Of a DNA stretch of 64,000 nucleotides, positions 40,554 to 51,521 are shown piece by piece (the stretch's first letter is position 1; the number at the start of each line of letters is the position of its first letter). Under the pieces are notes generated by a model. That model ran no database searches and was not told the DNA's origin. It saw only the letters and a list, made by a program, of their open reading frames with translations. Where the stretch lies: assembly GCF_900172265.1 (NCBI RefSeq), contig NZ_FWFK01000003.1, positions 124,001 through 188,000 on the forward strand. The letters are read 5' to 3'. The translations under genes were made by a program, and so were the position numbers. The DNA is from Roseivivax jejudonensis. GTDB taxonomy: Bacteria; Pseudomonadota; Alphaproteobacteria; Rhodobacterales; Rhodobacteraceae.

Positions 40554-41018
40554 TTACTTCGCCACCCGGGTGTTCTTGGAGTTCATCGCCTTGACGTTCA
40601 GCACTTCCGGCGCCTGCGCCTCGTGCGGGTGATCGCCGCCGGCGTAGATGCGCAGGTTGGTCAGCTGCTGCTTGGCGAGCTTGTTGCCCGGCAGCATCCG
40701 CTTGACCGCCTGGAACACGACGCGCTCGGGGTGCGCGCCCTCGAGGATCTGCTCGTTGGTGCGCGACTTGATGCCGCCCGGATAGCCGGTGTGCCAGTAG
40801 AAGTGCTCCTGGCGCTTCTTGCCGGTCAGCTGCACCTTGTCGGCGTTGATGACGATGACGTTGTCACCGATATCCATGTGCGGGGTGAATTGCGGCTTGT
40901 GCTTGCCGCGCAGCCGCGTGGCGACGATCGAGGCAAGACGGCCGAGAACGATGCCTTCGGCATCGATCACGATCCACTTCTTGTCGATGTCCGCGGGCGT
41001 CGCAGAGTAGGTTTTCAT
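40554..41018 (-). CDS. rplM: 50S ribosomal protein L13
   Basis: A 154-residue L13 with [35 protein letters not shown] and [20 protein letters not shown]. The start [15 protein letters not shown] is the family N-terminus; a longer open frame upstream is not used. It leads the rplM-rpsI operon, with a good sigma-70 promoter 82 bases upstream. Confidence 0.98.
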   Translation of the reverse strand: MKTYSATPADIDKKWIVIDAEGIVLGRLASIVATRLRGKHKPQFTPHMDIGDNVIVINADKVQLTGKKRQEHFYWHTGYPGGIKSRTNEQILEGAHPERVVFQAVKRMLPGNKLAKQQLTNLRIYAGGDHPHEAQAPEVLNVKAMNSKNTRVAK

Positions 41019-41099
41019 GACGGGGGATCCCCTGGGGTTGCTGGTGTTGCCTGCCGCGGTCACCCGGCGCTGCCGGGGCCCGCGAAATCCGATGCGCGG

Positions 41100-41127
41100 G
41101 TTATAAGCATCCCGCGTGCACGGTCAA
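41100..41127 (-). promoter_or_regulatory. Promoter of rplM-rpsI
   Basis: On the minus strand, TTGACC and TATAAC are separated by 16 bases, close to the sigma-70 consensus, and upstream of rplM. A separate palindrome, GGTATC-CA-GATACC, lies at 41176-41189 between this promoter and the MocR gene end and has no known role. Confidence 0.7.
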
Positions 41128-41220
41128 GCGGCCATGCGCGGGATTAACACAGTGAAAACAGAGGCTTGAAAATTAGGTATCCAGATACCCCACAATCCGG
41201 GGCCGTCCGGCGCTCCCGCG

Positions 41221-42630
41221 TCAGACCGCGATCCGCTCCGGCGGCTCGTCCAGCAGCCGCCGCAGCCGGCCCATCGCCGCCTCGAAGCTCGCCAGCGTCA
41301 CCTGCGCGTTGATCGCGATGCGGATCGCGTGCGGCGGAGCACCGTCGCGCAGCACGAACTCGTCCGCCGACCGCACCTGCACGCCCTCGGCCTCCGCCGC
41401 CTGGCAGAACGCGCCCGCCCGCCAGCCCGACGGCAGGGTGAGCCACAGGTAGGGCCGGTCCTCCGCCCAGGTCATCTCGAACCCGCCCAGAGCGTTGACC
41501 GCCGCGCGGACGTAGCGCGAGAACTCCGCGCGCACCGCCGCCGCGATCTCGCGCGTCTCGGGCCGGCCCAGCACGTCGGCGGCCAGGTCGGCGAGCGGTG
41601 TGGCGAGGCCGAAGAATCCGTGCTCGGCCACCCGCCGCAGGTCGGCCACCCGCCCCTGCGGCGCCACCGCGAACCCGATCCGCAGCGCCGGCGTCAGGGA
41701 TTTCGAGATCGACGACACGTACCAGCCGTGCTCGGGCAGCAGCGCGCGATAGCTCTGCTCCTGCGCCGCCCCGACGCGGTAGCAATCGTCCTCGAGGATC
41801 TGCAGCCCGGTGCGCCGCGCCACCTCCGCGATCTCCTGCCGGCGGGCCAGCGGCGTGAAGAGCCCGGTCGGATTGTGCACCTCGGGCGACGTGCACAGAA
41901 GCTGCGCCCCGTGCTGGCGCGTCAGCCGCTCCAGCGCCTCGGGCACGATGCCGTCGCCGTCCATCGGCACCGCGACCACCTCCGCGCGGAGCAGCTCCGC
42001 CATGCGCCGGAACCCGGGATAGGTCAGCTCCTCCAGGAGCACCACCGGCCGCGTCCCGCGCAGCACCGCCTGCATCACCAGCCCGATGCCGTTCTGCCCG
42101 CCGTGGCTCAGCACCATGTCGTCGGCATCGAGCGGCCCCAGCGCCGTGTCCGACAGCCACGCCACCACCGCCTCGCGGGCCGGGCGGAACGCCGCGCGCG
42201 AGGGATAGTTCAGGAGCCGCGCCGGCGCCCCCTCGCCCAGCCGCGCCAGCGCGTCGTGGATCAGCGCCACCTGTCCGCAATCGGGCACCTTCGGCGAAAA
42301 CAGGCTGACCGTCTCGGTCTCTTCCGGCGCCGTGTGCTGCTGCCAGCGGATCTCGCGCGGGGCCTCGGCCACCGGCGCGGCGCGGTCGCGCACGAAGGTG
42401 CCGCGCCCGACCTCGCCAGATGCCGTGCCGTCCTCGGTCAGCAGCGCGTAGGCGCGCGCCACCGTGCCCGGCGTGATCCCCAGCGCCCAGGCCAGGTCGC
42501 GCACCGGCGGCAGCCGGTCGCCCGGCCCCAGCGCGCCGGTGTCCACCGCCTCGCGGATCGCGCCCGCGACCGCCCGGTATTTCGGCCCCGGGACGCCGCC
42601 GCGCTCATAAGCGGAGAGAATTGTATCCAT
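41221..42630 (-). CDS. MocR-type regulator (GntR HTH fused to aminotransferase)
   Basis: A 469-residue fusion of an N-terminal GntR winged helix (LPPVRDLAWALGITPGTVARAY) with a fold-type I aminotransferase domain. The PLP lysine is in SSISKSLTPALRIGFA, and CTSPEVHNPTG is the usual substrate loop. MocR proteins sense PLP or amino compounds and commonly control a divergent gene. Here the divergent gene encodes a DUF1127 protein. A GTG one codon before the ATG is an alternative start. Operator-like ATTGT repeats surround its own start codon. Confidence 0.9.
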   Translation of the reverse strand: MDTILSAYERGGVPGPKYRAVAGAIREAVDTGALGPGDRLPPVRDLAWALGITPGTVARAYALLTEDGTASGEVGRGTFVRDRAAPVAEAPREIRWQQHTAPEETETVSLFSPKVPDCGQVALIHDALARLGEGAPARLLNYPSRAAFRPAREAVVAWLSDTALGPLDADDMVLSHGGQNGIGLVMQAVLRGTRPVVLLEELTYPGFRRMAELLRAEVVAVPMDGDGIVPEALERLTRQHGAQLLCTSPEVHNPTGLFTPLARRQEIAEVARRTGLQILEDDCYRVGAAQEQSYRALLPEHGWYVSSISKSLTPALRIGFAVAPQGRVADLRRVAEHGFFGLATPLADLAADVLGRPETREIAAAVRAEFSRYVRAAVNALGGFEMTWAEDRPYLWLTLPSGWRAGAFCQAAEAEGVQVRSADEFVLRDGAPPHAIRIAINAQVTLASFEAAMGRLRRLLDEPPERIAV

Positions 42631-42710
42631 CACAATAAATCCGTCGCCCCGGGTACGATTCGATTGTATTTATATATTGTGGCAAACACGCTGCATTGTG
42701 TCAATACAAT
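42620..42710. promoter_or_regulatory. ATTGT operator cluster between MocR gene and DUF1127 gene
   Basis: Six ATTGT/ACAAT half-sites lie within 91 bases of an AT-rich gap. They form two inverted pairs, ATTGT-N7-ACAAT at 42620-42636 and ATTGT-N6-ACAAT at 42695-42710, with two direct copies at 42663 and 42676. The first pair straddles the regulator's own start codon, which suits autoregulation; the second sits just upstream of the DUF1127 gene. Confidence 0.6.
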
Positions 42711-42728
42711 TTGGGAAAGGATAATCCG

Positions 42729-42956
42729 ATGTCCGCAGCACCCCATCGCCTGAAGGCCGCATTCATCGGCCGCCAGACGCATCTCGCGCCCCCCGCCGCG
42801 CTTGCGCTGACGGTGGCGGTGACGCTGGTGAAATGGTCCGAACGCCGCCGCACCCGCCGTGCGCTCGCGGATCTCGACGACCATCTGCTCGACGATATCG
42901 GTCTGGATCGGTGGACCGCCCACGCGGAGGCCCGCCGTGCGTTCTGGCAGGACTGA
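42729..42956 (+). CDS. DUF1127 domain protein
   Basis: A 75-residue protein with a hydrophobic stretch in the first half (PPAALALTVAVTLV) and the C-terminal DUF1127 signature RALADLDDHLLDDIGLDR. The short arginine-rich family is linked in alphaproteobacteria to phosphate and carbon metabolism and RNA-related effects. An AAAGGA ribosome site precedes the ATG. It is followed by a strong terminator, so it is a single-gene unit probably controlled by the divergent MocR protein. Confidence 0.85.
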   Translation: MSAAPHRLKAAFIGRQTHLAPPAALALTVAVTLVKWSERRRTRRALADLDDHLLDDIGLDRWTAHAEARRAFWQD

Positions 42957-42984
42957 TCCCTGATCTGCCGGAACCTCTTCTCCT

Positions 42985-43012
42985 GAGCCGCCTGCGGGCG
43001 GCTCCTTTTTTT
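42985..43012 (+). terminator. Intrinsic terminator of the DUF1127 gene
   Basis: GAGCCGCC and GGCGGCTC pair around TGCG and are followed, after one C, by seven T residues. Confidence 0.93.
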
Positions 43013-43085
43013 GTCGCGCGCCCGCACGACACCCCGTCGCGCCCCGTGCTAGGCTTCGCGGGCGAACCACCCGGACGGCCCGGCG

Positions 43086-43706
43086 ATGATCACCGACATC
43101 GAGGATTATGTCCGCGACGGATGCGGACGCTGCGCGCGCTTCGCCACGCCGGACTGTTCCGTGCGCCATTGGCAGGAGGCCGTGCTCGCGCTCCGGGCGC
43201 TCTGCCGCGACGCCGGCCTCGGCGAGACCGTGAAATGGGGCCATCCCTGCTATGTCCATGCCGGCCGCAACATCGCGATCATCGGCGCGGTGCGCGGCGG
43301 GGCGCGCCTGGGGTTCTTCAACGCCGCGCTCCTGTCCGATCCCGCCGGCCTGCTCGAACGGCAGGGGCCGAACACCCGGCATCCCGACACCGTGCGCGTC
43401 ACCTCCGCCGCGCGCGTCCACGCCATCGCGCCCGACCTGCGCGCCTGCCTCGACGAGGCGATGCGCCACGCCGAAGCCGGGACCAGGCCGCCGCCCGCCA
43501 CCGCCGAGCCCGACCTGCCCGACGATCTCGTCGAAGCCCTCGCCGCCGATTCGGATCTCGCGGCCGCCTTCGACGCGCTCACCCCCGGGCGCCGCCGCAG
43601 CTACGCGATCGCGCTGGCCTCCGCCAAGCGGGCGGAGACGCGCCAGCGCCGGATCGCGGCCTTCCGCGACCGCATTCTCGCCGGCAAGGGCGCCACCGAA
43701 CGCTGA
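43086..43706 (+). CDS. YdeI/OmdA-like DUF1801 protein
   Basis: A 206-residue protein with a DUF1801-type N-terminal domain (VKWGHPCYVHAGRNIAIIGA) and the C-terminal YdeI motif PGRRRSYAIALASAKRAETR. Members are conserved cytoplasmic proteins; in some bacteria they are associated with OmpD or peptide resistance. No direct function is known. It stands alone between the DUF1127 terminator and purL. Confidence 0.8.
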   Translation: MITDIEDYVRDGCGRCARFATPDCSVRHWQEAVLALRALCRDAGLGETVKWGHPCYVHAGRNIAIIGAVRGGARLGFFNAALLSDPAGLLERQGPNTRHPDTVRVTSAARVHAIAPDLRACLDEAMRHAEAGTRPPPATAEPDLPDDLVEALAADSDLAAAFDALTPGRRRSYAIALASAKRAETRQRRIAAFRDRILAGKGATER

Positions 43707-43802
43707 GGCCGGCCCGCGCCGTCGGCCACCCCTTCCCCCTTGCCCGCCTTGCTCGTAAAGAGCCCCGGACCACAGCGAGCAGCCACTAGACGGAGACCCG
43801 GG

Positions 43803-45965
<2,163 letters not shown>

Positions 45966-45993
45966 TCCTCACCGGGGCGCCCGGCCCGACCGC

Positions 45994-46155
45994 CTGCGCC
46001 GGGCCCCGGACGGCCCGCGCGCCTGCCGCGCCTGCCGCACCTTGCGCTCTCGTATGACGTCGAAGCGGGATGCGCCCGGCGATCTCACCGGGGTCGCCCT
46101 CCATCACCCGACCTCCGGGCCTTCGGCCGGCTGCGCCGGGCCCCGGACGGCCCGC
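45994..46155. repeat. 25-base direct repeat after purL
   Basis: A 25-base sequence beginning CTGCGCCGGGCCCCGG occurs at 45994-46018 and 46131-46155 in the 248-base convergent gap between purL and the MFS gene. Nothing else is recognised there. Confidence 0.65.
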
Positions 46156-46213
46156 ACACGGCCCCGGTCGCGATGACGCCCGCGGGCGCGCCGCGCCGGC
46201 ACCGGACCGCCGC

Positions 46214-47548
46214 TCAGGTCGCGCGCTCCGACTCCCCGGCCGCCCCGGTGTCGTCGTCCGCCGCCGCCGCCGCCTCCTCGGCCTCCTCGGCCGCGCGCTC
46301 TTCGGCCGCTTCCTCGGCGCGGTCGGCGGCCCATTCGCCGGCCGCCTCGACCGCCACGGGCGACGCGGTCGGCACCACGCCGAGATAGCTCTCGGTGTCG
46401 CTCGCCGGCGCGCTCATGCGCTGCGTCATCCGGTAGAGCGCATAAAGCGCCATCGCCGCGAAGGTCGCCCCGAGCGTCATCCAGAACCCGCCCGGCCCCG
46501 CCGCCTGCATCGCGTAGCCGGTCAGGAGCGGCCCGGCGATCGCCCCGAGCCCGAAGGTGAACACGAGCCCGCCCGAGGCCGCCGGCATGTCCTCGGAGGA
46601 CAGGAAATCGTTGGTATAGGCCAGAAGCAGCGCGTAGAGCGGCGTCGTCACGCCCCCCGCGAGGAACGCCGCCGCCATCAGCGGCACGAGCGCGTCGCCG
46701 GTCAGCCAGCCGAGCCCGCAGGCCACGCCGCCCAGCACCGCCGCCCCGAAGATCAGCTTGCGCCGGTCGAGCCGGTCGGACAGCCAGCCGATCGGGTATT
46801 GCAGCACGAGCGCCCCGGCGAACAGCATCGCGACGAAAAGCGCGATCTCGTCCGCCGTCATCCCGATCTGCGTGCCGAACACGGCGCCCATGCCCGATTG
46901 CGTGGCGTAGACGCTGCCCAGCAGGAAGATCCCGATCGTGCCGAGGGGCGAGCTGACGAAGAGCTGGCCGAGCGACATCGGCCGCGTCACCTCCACCGAC
47001 GGCGTGCGTCCCGCCGACAGCAGGATCGGCGCGAACGACACCGACACGAGAATCGACGCCCCGATGAACAGCACCGACGTGGCCGCGTCGCCCAGCGTCA
47101 GAAGCCCCTGCGCCCCGATGATCCCCAGGGTCTGCGCGAGCATGTAGGCCGACAGCACCTTGCCGCGCGTCTCGTTGGTCGAGGCGTCGTTGAGCCAGCT
47201 CTCCGCGGCGACGTAGACGCCCGACATGCAGAACCCGAGCAGCACCCGCAGGAGCGTCCACGCCCACGGCTCGGTCAGCAGCGGCAGCGAGATCAGCCCC
47301 GCCGACATGAAGCTGCCGAGCGCCGCGAACACCCGCACGTGACCCACCCGGCGAATCATCCGCGGCGTCAGCCGCGCGCCCGACAGGAAGCCCAGGAAGT
47401 AACCGGAGGTGACGACGGCGAGCTCGCCCGCCGAGAAGCCCTCGATCCCGCCGCGCAGACCGATCAGCGTGAAGTGCATGCCGTTGCCCAGCATGATGAG
47501 CACGATGCCGAGAAGAAGCGCCCAGACGCCGGACAGGACCTGAAACAC
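46214..47548 (-). CDS. MFS transporter (YcaD-type) with acidic tail
   Basis: A 444-residue major facilitator with 12 predicted helices and the N-terminal signature VLSGVWALLLGIVLIMLGNG. A GTG start is favoured because TGGAGG lies six bases upstream on the same strand and the residues match YcaD-like proteins; longer open frame upstream is compositional. The last 50 residues are Ala/Glu-rich (AEEAAEERAAEEAEEAAAAA) and probably disordered in the cytoplasm. The substrate is unknown. Confidence 0.85.
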   Translation of the reverse strand: MFQVLSGVWALLLGIVLIMLGNGMHFTLIGLRGGIEGFSAGELAVVTSGYFLGFLSGARLTPRMIRRVGHVRVFAALGSFMSAGLISLPLLTEPWAWTLLRVLLGFCMSGVYVAAESWLNDASTNETRGKVLSAYMLAQTLGIIGAQGLLTLGDAATSVLFIGASILVSVSFAPILLSAGRTPSVEVTRPMSLGQLFVSSPLGTIGIFLLGSVYATQSGMGAVFGTQIGMTADEIALFVAMLFAGALVLQYPIGWLSDRLDRRKLIFGAAVLGGVACGLGWLTGDALVPLMAAAFLAGGVTTPLYALLLAYTNDFLSSEDMPAASGGLVFTFGLGAIAGPLLTGYAMQAAGPGGFWMTLGATFAAMALYALYRMTQRMSAPASDTESYLGVVPTASPVAVEAAGEWAADRAEEAAEERAAEEAEEAAAAADDDTGAAGESERAT

Positions 47549-47750
47549 CGCACGCCTCCACGTCACTGCCGGACGACGCCGTGCCGCGCCGCCGGACCAT
47601 GCCACAGGGCCGCACAATGGCGGTCATGGCGCGTGCGTCAAGCGCACCGGCCGTCGCACCCCCGGCGCGGCGGGCGCGGCGCGGGGATGTGCCGCGGTGC
47701 TGCACATCCCCGCGCCAGACGGCGCCGCCCCGACACGGAAACCCGGCACG

Positions 47751-47784
47751 AAAAAAGGGAGCGCGCGGTCGCCCGCGCGCTCCC
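47751..47784 (-). terminator. Intrinsic terminator of the OmpA-family gene
   Basis: On the minus strand GGGAGCGCGCGG pairs with CCGCGCGCTCCC around a four-base loop and is followed by six T residues. Confidence 0.93.
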
Positions 47785-47812
47785 CCGGTCCGGTCCAGTC
47801 CCCGGTCCCGGT

Positions 47813-50059
47813 TCAGTTCGAAGCGGTCAGGAGCGGGGTGATCCGGCGCACCGCCGCCCGGCGGTTTGCGCGCTCGGACTCCTCGGTCCGCACCAGAAGG
47901 TCGGATTCGCCGTAGCCCTGCACGACCATGTTCTCGGTCGGCACGTCGAAGTACTCGCTGAGCGCCAGCGCCACCGATTCCGCCCGGCGGTCCGACAGCG
48001 CGAGGTTCATCGAGGCCGAGCCGGTCGCGTCGGTGTGGCCCTCGATCAGGAAGACTTCGCCCGGGCGCTCGTCGATGATGTCGCGCATCGCGTTGCCCAG
48101 CGCCGACAGCGCCTCGGCCTCCTCGGGCCGGATGACGGCCGAGCCGGTCTCGAAGTTGATCGTGTCGACGTTGATCTCGGGCACCTGCTTGCGCACCTCG
48201 GCGATGTTGCGCACCTGGTTGAGCGAGAACGACCGGTCGAGCTGGACGCCGGCATTGGCCAGCGCGGTCGCGAGCGCCTGTTCGTCGTCCTGCTGGTACT
48301 CGATCACCTGGCGTTGGTCCGACACCCGCGGCAGCTCGCTCACGCTCACCTCCTGGAAGGACCGCGTGTCGTCGAACAGGACCACCTGGTCGCCGCCCGG
48401 CAGGTTGCGCACGCGGCGCAGGACGCGGCCGTCGGCGGCACGCACCGTCTCGATCTCGGTGCCGTCCTCGCGGATGACGACCGAACGGGTGGAACCGTCG
48501 TCGTAGCGGTAGGTGGTGACGTTCGAGCCCGGCTGGCGCAGCAGCGCGTCGTCGTTGCGCAGCACGCGGTACTGTCCGTCACGCTCGACGACGATCCGGT
48601 CGCCGGTGTCGGTCACGACCCGTTCGTTCGGGCGCAGCAACTGCTGCACCGCGACGGTGCCCAACGCGCCGAGCGCGGCACCGCCGAGGATCGAGCGCAG
48701 GCGCTCGGCCTCCTCGCCGTCGTCCTCGTCATCGTCGTCATCGCGCCGTGCCCGCTCGACATCCTCGCCGACCTCGGTGGCGAATTCCTCGTTGGAGCTG
48801 CGCGCGGTCTCCTCGGTCACGGTCTCCTCGACCACCTCGGCGTCGCCGTCACCGCCCTGAACCGCGGCAGCGCTCTGCGCGGCGCGATCTTCCTCGGCGA
48901 TCGCCTCGGCATCGGCGGCCGCCTGCTCCTCGGTGCGCTCGGGCGCCTCGCCCTCGGTCTCGGCGGTCGTTTCGGTGTCCGACTCGGCCTCGGTATCCGC
49001 ACCGGGGGTCTCGGCGGTGTCGCCGCCCTCGGTGCCGGTCTCGGCCTCGGTCTCGGCGGTCGCATCCGCATCCGCGCCGCCCTGCTCGGCTTCCAGCGCC
49101 TCGCGCAGGGACTCCTCGTCGGTGCGGCCGTCCTCGGGCGCGTCCTCGGCCGTCTCGGGGGCCTCCTCGGTCTCGGCCGGCGCCTCCTCGGCGGTCTCCG
49201 GTGCCTCCTCGGTCGCCTCCGGCGCCTCCTCGGCGGTGTCGGGCGCCTCCTCGGTCGCCTCCGGCGCCTCCTCGGCGGTCTCGGGCGCCTCCTCGGTCAC
49301 CGCGGGCGCGTCCTCGGCGGCCTGCGGCACCTCTTCGGCCTCGGGAGCCGCCTCTTCCGCGAGCGGCGCGTCGGGCGTGCCGGTTTCGGAGTCGGCCGCC
49401 TCGGCCTCTTCGGCGGTCTCGTTCTGCTGCTGTTCCAGCGCCTCGCGCAGCTGGTCGGCGCCGTCCGGCGCCGCCTCGCCCTCGGCCTCGGTCTCGACCT
49501 GAGGCGTCGCCGGCGCGTCCTCGGCGGTTTCGGGGGCCGCCTGAGTTTCCGGCTCTGCCGGCGCCTCGGCCTGTGCCGGCGCCTCGGTCTCGGCGGGCGC
49601 TTCGGCTGGCGCCGCGTTCTCGGCGGCCGGCGTGTCGGCAGGCGCAGCGTCCTGCGCTGCTTCGGCAGGCGCAGCGTCCTGCGCTGCGGCGGCAGGCGCA
49701 TCGCTCGCCTCGGGCGCGGCCTCGACCGCTTCGGGTTCGGCCGCGGCGGCGGGCGCCTCTGGCGCGTCCTCTTGTGCGGAGGCGGCAGGCGCATCCCCGG
49801 CGTCGTCGGAAGCACCGGCCGGGGTGCCGCCGTCGGCAGCCTCACCGCCCTCGGCCGGGGTGCCGCCCTCGGCCGGTTCGGCGGCGGGGGCCTCGGCCGC
49901 GTCGTCCTGTTGCTGTTCTTCCTGCTGGCGGCGCAGCAGCTCCTCTTCCGTCTCCGCCGCGCCGTTGCCCTCGGCATCCTGCGCGAGGATCGGGGCGGGG
50001 GCGGACAGGCTCAGCACGAGGGCGAGCGCGGTGGTGGTCTTCAGGATGCCTGACGTCAT
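47813..50059 (-). CDS. OmpA-family protein with long acidic repeat region
   Basis: A 748-residue exported protein: signal peptide (MTSGILKTTTALALVLSLSA), about 400 residues of Ala/Glu/Pro/Thr-rich low-complexity sequence including eight heptads of the type EAPETAE, a middle domain with RYDDGSTRSVVIREDGTEIE, and a C-terminal OmpA peptidoglycan-binding domain (INFETGSAVIRPEEAEALSA, IEGHTDATGSASMNLALSDR). The Asp and Arg that bind diaminopimelate are in the latter. GGAAGGA precedes the ATG. The protein could anchor to peptidoglycan while its extended region spans the periplasm or outer surface. Confidence 0.88.
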   Translation of the reverse strand: MTSGILKTTTALALVLSLSAPAPILAQDAEGNGAAETEEELLRRQQEEQQQDDAAEAPAAEPAEGGTPAEGGEAADGGTPAGASDDAGDAPAASAQEDAPEAPAAAAEPEAVEAAPEASDAPAAAAQDAAPAEAAQDAAPADTPAAENAAPAEAPAETEAPAQAEAPAEPETQAAPETAEDAPATPQVETEAEGEAAPDGADQLREALEQQQNETAEEAEAADSETGTPDAPLAEEAAPEAEEVPQAAEDAPAVTEEAPETAEEAPEATEEAPDTAEEAPEATEEAPETAEEAPAETEEAPETAEDAPEDGRTDEESLREALEAEQGGADADATAETEAETGTEGGDTAETPGADTEAESDTETTAETEGEAPERTEEQAAADAEAIAEEDRAAQSAAAVQGGDGDAEVVEETVTEETARSSNEEFATEVGEDVERARRDDDDDEDDGEEAERLRSILGGAALGALGTVAVQQLLRPNERVVTDTGDRIVVERDGQYRVLRNDDALLRQPGSNVTTYRYDDGSTRSVVIREDGTEIETVRAADGRVLRRVRNLPGGDQVVLFDDTRSFQEVSVSELPRVSDQRQVIEYQQDDEQALATALANAGVQLDRSFSLNQVRNIAEVRKQVPEINVDTINFETGSAVIRPEEAEALSALGNAMRDIIDERPGEVFLIEGHTDATGSASMNLALSDRRAESVALALSEYFDVPTENMVVQGYGESDLLVRTEESERANRRAAVRRITPLLTASN

Positions 50060-50171
50060 GTTCGTATCCTTCCAAATCTGCCAAGAGCAGGATCGGAAAG
50101 GTAACGCCCGGGGGCATCGGACGGGTTCCGCCGCCGCGCCGTCCCGACCGGCGGCGCACCGCCGATCGCGA

Positions 50172-51428
50172 TCACATCATGTCAATGAGCCGCGCCTTCT
50201 CGCCGGCGTCGTCGTCGCGCGAGATCGCCGCGGCCAGATCGCTCAGCGACTGGATCGAATGGCCGGCGCGAAAGCTGTCGACATGCGGCAGCATGGCGCG
50301 GATCCCGGTGGCCTTCGGCGCGAATTCCCCCCAGCGAAGCAGCGGGTTGAGCCAGATCAGCCGCCGCGCCGACAGGTGCAGGCGCTCCATCTCGTGGGCG
50401 AGCGCGCCGGCATCGTCGCGGTCGAGCCCGTCGGTGATCAGAAGGACCACCGCCCCCTGCCCCATGACGCGCCGCGACCAGTCGCGGTTGAACGCGTGCA
50501 GGCAGGCCCCGATCCGGGTGCCGCCCTCCCAGTCCTGCGCCTCGGCGCCGGCGGCCTTGAGCGCCTGGTCGACATCGCGCGTGGCGAGATGGCGGGTGAT
50601 GTTGGTGAGCCGGGTGCCGAAGGTGAAGGCGTGCACCCGCGCCCAGCCGGCGCCCTTCTGGTTGGCCACGGCGTGCAGGAAATGCAGCACCATCCGGCTG
50701 TAATGCGACATCGACCCGGAGATGTCGCACAGCACCACGAGGTTCGGCCAGCGCAGCCGCGGACGCTGCCGCGCGAGGGTCTGGATCTCGCCGCCGGTGC
50801 GCATCGAGGCGCGGATCGTGCGCCGCCAGTCCGGCCGCCGCCCGTGCGTCGCGGGCATGCCCCGGCGCGAGGCGATCGGCTTCACCGGCAGGGTCAGCGT
50901 GGCCAGCATACGCTTGGCCGCGGCGATCTCGGCGGTGGACATCTGCTCGAAGTCGAGGCTGCGCAGCTTCTCCTCGGCCGACATCGTCTGCGAGGCGTCG
51001 ATCTCGATCGGCAGCTCGTCCTCGCTCTCGCCCTCCGGCGGCTCGGGCAGATCGGGCGCGGTGCCGTCGAGCAGCGCCTCGGCGGCGCGCTTCTCGGCGG
51101 CGTCGGCGGCACGCTCCTCCTGCACGCCGCGCACCGCCGGCAGCATCATCGACATCATGTGCTCGAGATAGCGCGGATCGCGCCAGTAGAGGCGGAAGAC
51201 CTGGTCGAACACCGCGCGGTGCTCGGGGCGCGACACGAAGCAGGCGTGCAGCGTCCAGTAGAAGTCGGTGCGCGAGGTGAAGCCCGCCGCCTCGACCGCG
51301 CGCACCGCGTCGACCACCCGCCCCGGCCCCACCGGCAGCCCCGCCTTGCGCAGCGCGCGGGCGAAGTGGGTGATGTTGTGCGCGAGCTTGGGGTGCTCGG
51401 GGATCTCGATCGGGGCGTATTCGGGCAT
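50172..51428 (-). CDS. VWA domain (CoxE-like) protein
   Basis: A 418-residue protein whose C-terminal von Willebrand A domain has a complete MIDAS start, D235-x-S237-x-S239 (CDISGSMS), followed by GTRLTNITRHL and LLITDGLDRDD. The N-terminal 230 residues are helical with an acidic linker. CoxE-like proteins act with MoxR ATPases in metal or cofactor maturation. The GGAGG site five bases before the ATG sets the start. It lies downstream of the MoxR gene across a 93-base gap holding a hairpin repeat. No carbon monoxide dehydrogenase genes are present. Confidence 0.88.
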   Translation of the reverse strand: MPEYAPIEIPEHPKLAHNITHFARALRKAGLPVGPGRVVDAVRAVEAAGFTSRTDFYWTLHACFVSRPEHRAVFDQVFRLYWRDPRYLEHMMSMMLPAVRGVQEERAADAAEKRAAEALLDGTAPDLPEPPEGESEDELPIEIDASQTMSAEEKLRSLDFEQMSTAEIAAAKRMLATLTLPVKPIASRRGMPATHGRRPDWRRTIRASMRTGGEIQTLARQRPRLRWPNLVVLCDISGSMSHYSRMVLHFLHAVANQKGAGWARVHAFTFGTRLTNITRHLATRDVDQALKAAGAEAQDWEGGTRIGACLHAFNRDWSRRVMGQGAVVLLITDGLDRDDAGALAHEMERLHLSARRLIWLNPLLRWGEFAPKATGIRAMLPHVDSFRAGHSIQSLSDLAAAISRDDDAGEKARLIDMM

Positions 51429-51438
51429 GTCAGCCTCC

Positions 51439-51486
51439 GCGGGGGCGCCGCCCCCGCACCCCCGGAGTATTTCCGCCAAGAAGAAG
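51439..51486. repeat. Third copy of the hairpin-bearing repeat
   Basis: A hairpin GCGGGGGC-GCC-GCCCCCGC followed by CCCCGGAGTATTT, four bases and CAAGAAGAAG matches the two elements near 21 kb but lies the other way round relative to its genes. It abuts the ribosome site of the VWA gene. Confidence 0.8.
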
Positions 51487-51521
51487 ACGGCGGACGGGAC
51501 GCGCGGGACGACGGGAGCCGG

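Noticed and set aside
46070-50053. A 1327-codon plus-strand open frame
   Set aside because: It covers the antisense of the MFS transporter and the OmpA-family gene, whose signal peptide, terminator and conserved domains are on the minus strand.
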